Both the position numbers and the translations under genes were made by a program. A stretch of 64,000 bases of DNA from contig NZ_WWCP01000012.1 of the NCBI RefSeq assembly GCF_009857505.1, positions 1-64,000 on the forward strand. The letters are read 5' to 3'. This document shows, one piece after another, positions 43,601 through 50,047 of this stretch; position 1 is the stretch's first letter; each line of letters starts with the position of its first letter. The notes beneath the pieces are model-generated. The model had not been told where the DNA came from. It ran no database searches and saw nothing but the letters and a program-made list of their open reading frames with translations. Origin of the DNA: Duganella lactea (GTDB lineage Bacteria; Pseudomonadota; Gammaproteobacteria; Burkholderiales; Burkholderiaceae_D).

Positions 43601-43740
43601 ATGGTCACCACCGCGTTCTGCGTCTTCGGATACTGGTTGATCGGAAGACTGAACAGCGAGCGCAGGCCCAGCACGATGATCAGTAAACTGATCACGCTGG
43701 CCAGCACCGGCTTTTTAATGAAGATATCGGTAAAGTTCAT
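40666..43740 (-). CDS. RND efflux pump, HAE1 family
   Basis: 1024 residues, the full length of AcrB/MexB-like pumps. It opens MNFTDIFIKKPVLASVISL and has the proton-relay aspartate pair in GLVVDDAIIVVEN, twelve helices in two halves, and two large periplasmic loops (TLPTNNVTDFLARVVKPKLD and others). It exports drugs, dyes or solvents, driven by proton flow, together with the adaptor and outer-membrane protein encoded upstream. The start is preceded by AGGAT. The substrate range cannot be read from sequence. Confidence 0.95.
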   Translation of the reverse strand: MNFTDIFIKKPVLASVISLLIIVLGLRSLFSLPINQYPKTQNAVVTISTTYYGADAATVAGFITQPLESAIAQAQGIDYLSSSSNSGVSTITATLRLNYDSNRALTEITTQVNSVKNQLPQQAQQPVLTVQTGQTTDAMYMGFYSDTLPTNNVTDFLARVVKPKLDSIQGVQTAELLGARQFALRAWLDAGKMAAHGVTAAEVSAALASNNYLAGLGATKGQAVTVPLTAGTDLHTVEEFRQLAVRQEGGAIVRLEDIANVTLGSENYDFNVAFSGVRSVFIGIKVAPDANILDVAKRVRAAFPGIKSQLPTGLTGEIVYDSTEFINTSIDEVVKTLVEALVIVTVVIYLFLGSFRAVIVPVVAMPLSLIGTFFVMLMFGYSINLLTLLAIVLAIGLVVDDAIIVVENVDRHMKAGMKPMDAAIQAARELGSPILAMTVVLIAVYVPIGFQGGLTGALFTEFAFTLAGAVAVSGIVALTLSPMMCGHFFDPKQDEGKFVKAIDRVFEKVHNGYLRVLHSLLDTWAVLIVFGVIVFGLLIIQFKMSQSELAPEEDQGIVLSQVVGAPTATSDQMQAYAKQIFDVAKSLPEYEQMFQITGVPTTNAGIGGVLFKSWDKRSRSAHEIQTELQAKWNHIAGGRVAAFQFPALPGSSGLPVQFVITTTEPFENLNTVAQAVLAKAQADNKFYFVDVDLKIDTPQAKVEVDRDKLATLGLTQQDFGNAMAAALGGGYVNYFSIAGRSYKVIPQVQQVDRLNPDDVLNFYIKTPSGDMIPASTVASIKYSVQPESITRFQQLNSATISGVTGSSQGDIQQYLRDTLKQVAPSGYTADFSGESRQYAAESGGFVVTMLFAVIIVFLALAAQFESFRDPVVILFSVPMALFGAMTFIFLGFASINIYTQVGLVTLMGLISKHGILIVEVANHLRAAGKSKREAIEEASATRLRPILMTTAAMVFGVIPLVIASGAGAAGRHAMGLVIFTGLSIGTLFTLFVVPAMYMWLAGEHKAETQPAKLPPAEPAPQAAH

Positions 43741-43752
43741 GGCGCTTTATCC

Positions 43753-44916
43753 TCACTTTTCCTGCGGCGTAGGATTCGGGCTGTTGGCCGGTTGCACCTT
43801 GTTGTCGATGGTCGCCGGCATGCCGTTCTTCAGTTTCAGCTGGCCGCTGGTGACCACGGTCTGGCCTTCCTTCAAGCCGGTGAGGATCGCCACCTGGTCC
43901 CCGCGGGTCGGGCCGGTGGTGACAAACACCTGCTGCGCCACCGGATAAGGCTGGCCTTTGTCATCCTTCAGCGCGTCCTTGGCCGCCTCGCCGGCCGGCG
44001 GCGCCAGCACGAACACGGTGGACCCATACGGGTTGTAGGTGATGGCGGTCTGCGGCAAGGTCAGATATTTTTGCAGCGCGCCCTGATCCAGGCTGACATT
44101 GGCGAACATGCCCGGCAGCAGCTGGCGCTTGGCGTTCGGCACGGTGGCTTGCACTTGCACGTTACGGGTGGCCGAATCGACTTTAGGGCTGATCGACGTG
44201 ACCTTGGCCGCGAAGCCGACGCCCGGCCAGGCATCGCTGGTCAGGTTCATCTTCTGGCCGATGGACAGCTGCGACAGCTGCTTTTGCGGCACGAAGAAAT
44301 CGACATACACGGTGTCGATGGTTTGCAGCGTCACCAGCTTGTCGCCGGGATTGAGGTACTGGCCCGGATTGATCGCGGTGATCCCCAGCTTGCCGGCGAA
44401 CGGCGCGCGGATGGTCTTCTTGTCGACGGCGGCCTTCTGCTGCGCGACCAGCGCCTGCTTGCTCTTCAGGTCCGCCTCATCGGCGTCCACCTGCGCCTGC
44501 GAGATAGCTTGCGCCGCCAGTTGCAGCTTGTCGCGTTTCAGCGTGGTCGCGGCCAGGTCGGCGGCCGCCTGCAGCGAGCGCAGTTGCGCCACGTCGGTGT
44601 CCGCGTTCAGCTCGAACAACACCTGCCCCGCCTTCACCTCGTCGCCCGACTTGAAGCGCACCTCGCGCACCAGGCCGGCGATCTCGGTGGTCACATCGAC
44701 GCCGCGCACTGGCGCCAGCGTGCCGACCGACGACAACTGCGGCTGCCATTCGGCCGTCTGCACCTTGACGGCGGTGACCACCTGCGCGGCCGGCTTGGGC
44801 GCGCTGGCGATCAGCTTTTTAATCTGTAGGAACTTGCCGAAGGCGAGGACGGCGATCAGTAAAATGACGCCCCCCACCATGATGAGCATACGCTTGGTCA
44901 TCGGTCGCTTGGCCAT
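43753..44916 (-). CDS. RND periplasmic adaptor (membrane fusion protein)
   Basis: 387 residues. An N-terminal anchor (MLIMVGGVILLIAVLAFGKFL) is followed by the lipoyl/biotinyl-like half (VKVQTAEWQPQLSSVGTLAPVRGVDVTTEIAGLV), a coiled-coil hairpin (LAQAQVDADEADLKSKQALVAQQKA) and the second lipoyl half and barrel. AGGAG lies 8 bp before the ATG. It bridges the inner-membrane pump and the outer-membrane factor. It lies between those two genes in one leftward operon, with gaps of 23 and 12 bp. Confidence 0.93.
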   Translation of the reverse strand: MAKRPMTKRMLIMVGGVILLIAVLAFGKFLQIKKLIASAPKPAAQVVTAVKVQTAEWQPQLSSVGTLAPVRGVDVTTEIAGLVREVRFKSGDEVKAGQVLFELNADTDVAQLRSLQAAADLAATTLKRDKLQLAAQAISQAQVDADEADLKSKQALVAQQKAAVDKKTIRAPFAGKLGITAINPGQYLNPGDKLVTLQTIDTVYVDFFVPQKQLSQLSIGQKMNLTSDAWPGVGFAAKVTSISPKVDSATRNVQVQATVPNAKRQLLPGMFANVSLDQGALQKYLTLPQTAITYNPYGSTVFVLAPPAGEAAKDALKDDKGQPYPVAQQVFVTTGPTRGDQVAILTGLKEGQTVVTSGQLKLKNGMPATIDNKVQPANSPNPTPQEK

Positions 44917-44939
44917 GAATCGTTCTCCTGCTTTTCAAG

Positions 44940-46499
44940 TTATTGGTTAGTGCGATTAGTGCGCTCGGTGCCATACGGCGCGGCGGCGGATACCGCCGTG
45001 GCGGCCGGGACGCCGTTGGCGCGATTCCACCAGCCGCCGCCCAGCGCCTGGAACAGCGCGGCCGTATCGGCGTAGCGGGCGGCTTGCGCCTGCACCAGAT
45101 TGATATGGGCTTGCTGGAAACTGCGCTGCGCGTCGAGCAGCACCAGATAGCTGATGCCACCGAGCTGGTACTGCTGCTGCGCCAACGTCAGCGTTTCCTG
45201 GGCCAGCGCCTCGGCTTCCGCCTGCGACTTCAGCGCCGCTGCGTCGGCATCGAGCGCGCGCAGCGTGTCGGCCACGTTCTGGAAGGCCGTCAGCACGGTG
45301 GCGCGATACTGCGCCGCCGCCGCGTCGTAGGCCGCTTCCGCCGCGCGGCGCTCGGCGCTCAATGCGCCACCGTTGAAGATCGGCTGCGCGATGCCGGCGG
45401 CCAGGCTCCAGGCGGTGGTCTGGGCGTCGAACAGTTTGCCGAAGCTGCCGGCCGAGGAGCCATAACTGCCGCTCAGCGTGAACTGCGGATACTGCGCCGC
45501 CGTCGCCACGCCGATGGCGGCGCTGGCCTGGTGCAGCAGCTCCTCGCTGGCGCGGATGTCGGGCCGCTGGCGCACCAGCGCGGACGGCAGCGACACCGGC
45601 AACTGCTCCGGCAAGGTCAACGACGCCAGCGTGAACTGCGGCATGCCGCCCTCGCCCGGCAGCTTACCGGCCAGCACGGACAACTGATGCTGCGCCGCCG
45701 CCAATGCCTTCTCCAGCGGCGCGATGGTGGCGTTGATTTGCGCCACCTGATTGCGCTGGCTGAGCAGCGTGGTGCGCGGCACCGCACCATATTCAAACTG
45801 CTTCTCGATGACGTTCTGCTGTTTGCTCAGCGCATCGAGCACTTCGCGCGTGGCCTGCAACTGCGCGCGCAGCGAGGCTTCCTGAACCGCGGTGGTGACC
45901 ACGTTGGCGCTCAGCGTCAGATAAGTCGCCTCGACCTGGAAGCGCTGATAGTCGATCGCCGCCTGCGCGCCTTCCAGCGTGCGCCGGGTGCCGCCGAAGA
46001 CGTCCGGCGTGTAGGCCACGTTGACCGAGGCGTTGTAGACGTTGTACACGCCGGCCGCGGCGCCGGCGGTGGTGACGCTGGTCTTCTGCCGCGCCGCGCC
46101 CACTTGCGCGTTCACCGACGGATAGACCAGGTTTCCCGCCCGCGCGTTATAGGTTTCCTGCGCCTGCCGCAGCGTCGCTTCGGCGGCGGCCATGTTCGGG
46201 TTCTGCGCCAGCGCGCCGCGTATCAACTGGTCCAGCGCCGGGGAGCGGAACAGCGTCCACCACTGCGCCGGTATTTCCTGGTCCATGGCGAAGCGCTGCG
46301 CCGCGCCGCTGACGCCGGCCGCGGAGGTGGTCTGTGCCGGCAGCGGGGTCGGGGTGTAGCTGTCGCCGGCGTTGGCCGGGGCGGGGGGTGATTTGAAGTC
46401 CGGGCCGAGCGCGCACCCGTTAAGGCCCGCAGCGCACAACGCCGCGACGCCGACCCGTAAAGCCAGCGTATTGAATTGCATGATGATCCGTTTTGTCAC
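44940..46499 (-). CDS. Outer-membrane efflux lipoprotein (NodT family)
   Basis: 519 residues. The GTG at 46497-46499 is chosen as start: AGGAG lies 6 bp upstream, and it gives a short signal before the lipobox LNGC. The usual internal ATG at 46479-46481 has no ribosome site. The body is a TolC-like channel (ALGPDFKSPPAPANAG ... IPAQWWTLFRSPALDQLI), typical of NodT/OprM. It is the first gene of the operon, unlike the common adaptor-pump-channel order. The 9-bp inverted repeat upstream lies 20 bp before the start, so it should regulate the whole operon. Confidence 0.9.
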   Translation of the reverse strand: MTKRIIMQFNTLALRVGVAALCAAGLNGCALGPDFKSPPAPANAGDSYTPTPLPAQTTSAAGVSGAAQRFAMDQEIPAQWWTLFRSPALDQLIRGALAQNPNMAAAEATLRQAQETYNARAGNLVYPSVNAQVGAARQKTSVTTAGAAAGVYNVYNASVNVAYTPDVFGGTRRTLEGAQAAIDYQRFQVEATYLTLSANVVTTAVQEASLRAQLQATREVLDALSKQQNVIEKQFEYGAVPRTTLLSQRNQVAQINATIAPLEKALAAAQHQLSVLAGKLPGEGGMPQFTLASLTLPEQLPVSLPSALVRQRPDIRASEELLHQASAAIGVATAAQYPQFTLSGSYGSSAGSFGKLFDAQTTAWSLAAGIAQPIFNGGALSAERRAAEAAYDAAAAQYRATVLTAFQNVADTLRALDADAAALKSQAEAEALAQETLTLAQQQYQLGGISYLVLLDAQRSFQQAHINLVQAQAARYADTAALFQALGGGWWNRANGVPAATAVSAAAPYGTERTNRTNQ

Positions 46500-46518
46500 T
46501 GCAGTCTCCTGCGACCGT

Positions 46519-46548
46519 TGCGAATATAAAGTACATGGCATATTCGCA
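46519..46548 (-). promoter_or_regulatory. Inverted-repeat operator at the RND operon promoter
   Basis: TGCGAATAT (46519-46527) and ATATTCGCA (46540-46548) are a perfect 9-bp inverted repeat with a 12-bp spacer. The leftward -10-like element TATATT (46523-46528) falls inside one arm. The layout matches an operator for a TetR-type repressor, which commonly controls RND operons. No repressor gene is found next to it, so the regulator may be encoded elsewhere. Confidence 0.55.
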
Positions 46549-46588
46549 TTTTTTCCTGATCCGGTGTGGGTTTATTGCCATGCAGCGA

Positions 46589-46626
46589 TAAAAAAACGGG
46601 CCTTGCCATCTCTGGCAAGGCCCGTT
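46589..46626 (-). terminator. Rho-independent terminator of the EF-hand gene
   Basis: A perfect 14-bp stem, AACGGGCCTTGCCA with its complement around a TCTC loop (46595-46626), is followed on the minus strand by a run of seven T (the A-run at 46589-46596 on the plus strand partly shares the stem). It lies directly after the stop of the EF-hand gene and before the RND operon promoter, which it isolates from upstream transcription. Confidence 0.9.
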
Positions 46627-46646
46627 CATGTCGGGTGACCGGTAAA

Positions 46647-47279
46647 TCAGGCTGGCACGGATTTCGCCGCCGCGCCATATGCGCGGTTGACTTCGGCGAC
46701 GGAGAAGATGTTGGGGCCGTTGGTCTGGGCGTCCACCGCCTCGTCATGCGCCAGCGTGCGGTAGGTCAGCGGCGCCACGTAGCGAATCCGTTCCTCTTCG
46801 CTGATCTTGCCGTCGTGATTGGTGTCGGCCGCCAGTTCCGTCGCCGGCGGCGGCACACCCAGCACGCCGTCTTCGCCCACGCCCGGCAGCGGCACTGGCG
46901 ACAGCAGGGCATCCGGCGCCGCTTTGTTCTGGCTGGCGTCGACCGCGCTGAAGCGCGCCTGGAAAATTTGCGTTTCCGGACGCTCGACCAGTTTTTTCAA
47001 GCCTTCGTCAAACTGTTGCAGCGCGCTTTTCAGCGTATCGTCTTGCGACACCGCCTTGACCAGCGCATTCGCCTGGTCGCCGGTATCGGCCGAGTTGCTC
47101 GTATCAGCCTGCAGGGGGCTGGTGGCATTGAAGCCAAGCAACGACAAATACGCGGCGACCGATGCGCTCATATCCGCGTTCGTGCTGTTCTCAATGCCTG
47201 TTTTAACAGGCGCAAGTGCTTTGTCTGCAACCAGGGCTGCGGACAAGGTGGCACCACCAATATTGTTGATCATAATCAT
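46647..47279 (-). CDS. EF-hand-containing hypothetical protein
   Basis: 210 residues. The ATG at 47277-47279 (MIMINNIGG) is preceded by AGGAG; a longer frame is possible but lacks a site. One EF-hand-like calcium loop is visible, DTNHDGKISEEER near residue 158, with regularly spaced D/N/D/K/S/E. The rest is alanine- and aspartate-rich with a probable coiled part (DTLKSALQQFDEGLKKLVERPE). No signal peptide; function unknown. Its own terminator lies just downstream. Confidence 0.7.
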   Translation of the reverse strand: MIMINNIGGATLSAALVADKALAPVKTGIENSTNADMSASVAAYLSLLGFNATSPLQADTSNSADTGDQANALVKAVSQDDTLKSALQQFDEGLKKLVERPETQIFQARFSAVDASQNKAAPDALLSPVPLPGVGEDGVLGVPPPATELAADTNHDGKISEEERIRYVAPLTYRTLAHDEAVDAQTNGPNIFSVAEVNRAYGAAAKSVPA

Positions 47280-47347
47280 AATCGACTCCTGCAAGAGGAT
47301 TTCTCACTGCTACATTCTAGCAGCGTTTTGGCAATAGTTTCTATTTC

Positions 47348-47780
47348 GTGGCGGCATCTACTTCAAAAAAGTACGCTTTTCCTCAGAAAAAGTTTCTTTA
47401 CAACACTGTTGTGGCGACTCCGCGCCGGAATCATATCAAAAACACAAAAGACGGTCCACTGCAACGCGCGGTCATCAGCGCGAGCTATGGCGCCGGCGGC
47501 ATGCTCAGTTCCACCGACGACTATGCCGGCAGCAATGTCGGCGCCCTCGATCCGCACAACGTCTACGCCGAATTTTTCACCACCGACTTCCTGTTCGGCT
47601 TCGATTTTACGCCGGTCGGCAATCTCACCATCTATAACAGCAGCGCCGTGCCGGTCGGCGCCTACGTCGCCAGCTTCGACTTCGACGCCTCGCTGGACCA
47701 GGCCAACATCGTCCAGCATCTGGCGGATGCTGGACGGCCTGCTGCGACTGGGCCCGCGCGTGCCACGCGGCGCCGGCTAA
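47348..47780 (+). pseudogene. Possible remnant of a secreted (PEP-CTERM-like) protein
   Basis: The 612-bp stretch 47280-47891 has no intact gene. From about 47457 the frame starting at 47348 reads as a secreted-protein middle (YNSSAVPVGAYVASFDFDAS) with no start signal or ribosome site. After 47705 the sense seems to jump to another frame ending at 47780, WRMLDGLLRLGPRVPRGAG, which is like a PEP-CTERM tail (helix then arginines) lacking the PEP motif. So it looks like a frameshifted or deleted gene. This is weak evidence; a random open frame is possible. Confidence 0.3.
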
Positions 47781-47891
47781 GCCGCCACCACGGCTGGCCA
47801 AGTTGTCATCCAGCGGTCACACAAATGGGGTAGCATGCCGCTCGCCGGTGGTGCACCATGCCACCTCCAACATTCAACCTGACGACGACCT

Positions 47892-49562
47892 ATGACCAAA
47901 ACACTGTCCTTGCGCGCCATCGTGATCGCGGCCGCCAGCCTCGCTCTGCAAACCGTACATGCCGCCCCGGCGGCGCCCACCGCCGCCTCCCCCCTGCCCA
48001 AACTGGTCGTCGTGCTGGTGGTGGACGGCCTGCCGAATGAACAGGTGCAGCGCTACCGTGACCAGTTCGGCCAGGGCGGCTTGCGCCGCATGCTGGACCA
48101 GGGCGCGTCCTTCAGCAACGCGCACCAGGCGCACGGCGTGACCGTGACCGCCATCGGCCACAGCGCCGTGCTGACCGGCGCCTATCCTTATGTGCACGGC
48201 ATCATCGGCAATAACTGGATCGATCCGGTCACCAAAAAATCGGTCTACTGCACCGAGGACACCAACTACACCTACATCGGCGAAGAGACGCAGCCCAGCG
48301 ACGGCACCTCCCCCGCCAGGCTGAAAGTCAACACGCTGGGCGATGAACTGCGCTACGCCACCGGCAGCAGGAGCAAAGTGATCACCGTCTCCGGCAAGGA
48401 CCGCGGCGCGATCCTGCTGGCGGGTAAAACCGGCACCGCCTATATGTACATGGACAAAACCGGCGACTTCGCCAGCAGCACCTACTACATGAAACAGCAC
48501 CCGGAATGGGCGACCAAATACCTGGCCACCAAGCCGCAGGACCGCTACTACGGCAAGACCTGGTCCGCGCTGCTGCCGGAAGCCGCCTATGCGGCCGACG
48601 CACCGGAAGACCTGAATGCGCCGAAAGCCGGCCAGCATAACCGCCTGCCCTACGCCTACTACAGCGAAAGCGGCGCGATCGACGCCGGCTACTACGCCAG
48701 CCTGCGCGTCGGTCCATATCTGGATCAGTTGACGCTGGACTTCGCGCGCGCGGCGGTGGAAGGCGAAAACCTCGGCCGCAATCCGGCCGGCGTGCCGGAC
48801 CTGCTGGGCGTCAGCCTGTCGGCGCATGATTACGTCAACCACGCTTTCGGCCCGGAGAGCAAGCTGTCGCACGACCACCTGCAACGCCTGGACCGCATGC
48901 TGGCAGAGTTCTTCACCTATCTCGACAAACGGGTGGGCATGGACAATGTGCTGGTGGTGCTGACCGCCGATCACGGCTTCCCGAACACGCCGGAATTCTC
49001 CAAGACGCAGCACTACGACGCCGAGCGCCTGGACGGCAATCAGTTGATGGCGGCGTTGGACAAGCATCTGGAAGCGAAGTTTGGCGTGGCCAAGCTGGTA
49101 CAAGCGTGGTCGCTGCCCAACATCCATCTGGATTACAAGCTGGCGGAGCAGAACAAGCTGAAACGCGAAGATGTGGAGAACGCCGCCGCCAGATTCCTGC
49201 TGGCGCAGAACGGCATCGTCGATGCCTTCACCCGCACCCAGTTTGAAAGCGGCGCGGTACAGGGCACGCACATCAACACCCTGATGCGCCGCGCCTGGAA
49301 CCGCGAATTGTCGGGCGACCTGATGGTCGTCACCAAGCCATACTGGTACTTCGGCACCGGTACCAGCGGCACCTCACACGGCTCCCCTTACGCCTACGAC
49401 ACCAACGTACCGCTGATGATCATGGGTAAACGCTGGATCAAGCCGGGCGATTATGGCCAGTACGCCGAAGTGGTCGACATCGCGCCGACGCTGGCCCACC
49501 TGCTGCGCGTTCGTCCGCCGTCAGGCTCGGAAGGCCGTGTGCTGACAGAAACGCTGCGCTAG
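47892..49562 (+). CDS. Exported alkaline-phosphatase-superfamily phosphodiesterase/phosphatase
   Basis: 556 residues. The signal peptide ends TVHAAP. The alkaline-phosphatase fold is clear: metal-binding VVDGLPNEQ near residue 45, a nucleophile threonine in GVTVTAIGHSAVLTGAYPYVHGI, a second-metal region SLSAHDYVNHAFGPES, and TADHGFPNTPEF near 358, all giving metal ligands. The group resembles PafA-type phosphatases and nucleotide pyrophosphatases. It probably releases phosphate from extracellular phosphoesters; the substrate is not known. It converges with the lone receiver gene (13-bp gap). Confidence 0.88.
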   Translation: MTKTLSLRAIVIAAASLALQTVHAAPAAPTAASPLPKLVVVLVVDGLPNEQVQRYRDQFGQGGLRRMLDQGASFSNAHQAHGVTVTAIGHSAVLTGAYPYVHGIIGNNWIDPVTKKSVYCTEDTNYTYIGEETQPSDGTSPARLKVNTLGDELRYATGSRSKVITVSGKDRGAILLAGKTGTAYMYMDKTGDFASSTYYMKQHPEWATKYLATKPQDRYYGKTWSALLPEAAYAADAPEDLNAPKAGQHNRLPYAYYSESGAIDAGYYASLRVGPYLDQLTLDFARAAVEGENLGRNPAGVPDLLGVSLSAHDYVNHAFGPESKLSHDHLQRLDRMLAEFFTYLDKRVGMDNVLVVLTADHGFPNTPEFSKTQHYDAERLDGNQLMAALDKHLEAKFGVAKLVQAWSLPNIHLDYKLAEQNKLKREDVENAAARFLLAQNGIVDAFTRTQFESGAVQGTHINTLMRRAWNRELSGDLMVVTKPYWYFGTGTSGTSHGSPYAYDTNVPLMIMGKRWIKPGDYGQYAEVVDIAPTLAHLLRVRPPSGSEGRVLTETLR

Positions 49563-49575
49563 AATTCAACGCCGC

Positions 49576-49944
49576 TTACGACAGGCTGCTCAGATATTGA
49601 TTCAGATGATCGAAGTTGAGCGGCTTGGAGAAATGCTGGGTGAAGCCGGCGGCAACGGCCTTCTTGGCCGAGTCGCAGTCGGCCGAGCCGCTCAGCGCGA
49701 TGATCGGCAGTGACTGCGCGCCCGGCATGCGGCGGATCGCGCGCACCGCGCCAAAGCCGTCCATCCACGGCATGCCCAGGTCCATGATGATCGCCCTGGG
49801 CATGGCGTCGCGTACCGCGTCGCACGCTTCATAGCCGTTGTGCGCGGCGGCGGTTTCGTAGCCCTGGCACTGAAGAAGCGCCGACAGCGATTCCACCATG
49901 TCCACGTTGTCGTCCACCACCAAGACTTGTTTTGCGCTTGCCAT
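49576..49944 (-). CDS. Single-domain response regulator (CheY-like)
   Basis: 122 residues. The ATG at 49942-49944 follows GTGAGG; a longer frame would add 25 residues of no sense. It has VVDDNVDMVESL, the phospho-acceptor aspartate in IIMDLGMPWMDG, S in ALSGSAD and K in FSKPLN, all the receiver residues. No output domain, so it works by binding a partner. No kinase is close by. Confidence 0.88.
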   Translation of the reverse strand: MASAKQVLVVDDNVDMVESLSALLQCQGYETAAAHNGYEACDAVRDAMPRAIIMDLGMPWMDGFGAVRAIRRMPGAQSLPIIALSGSADCDSAKKAVAAGFTQHFSKPLNFDHLNQYLSSLS

Positions 49945-50047
49945 GATCAGCCTCACATTGATTGATATTGTGGGGCCATCGTACCGCCGGGCTAACAGGT
50001 CGTATGTTCGACAGCGCACCTAGCGGCGCACGGCGGCTGTTTTCGCG

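Noticed and set aside
40669..43686. A 1005-residue open frame on the plus strand opposite the RND pump
   Set aside because: Antisense shadow of a highly conserved gene in GC-rich DNA; arginine/histidine/glutamine-rich composition and no motifs or ribosome site.
49989..50047. Inverted repeat GGGCTAAC ... GTTAGCCC near the GH3 gene end as a terminator
   Set aside because: The arms are about 50 bp apart, so no compact stem forms, and there is no T-run.
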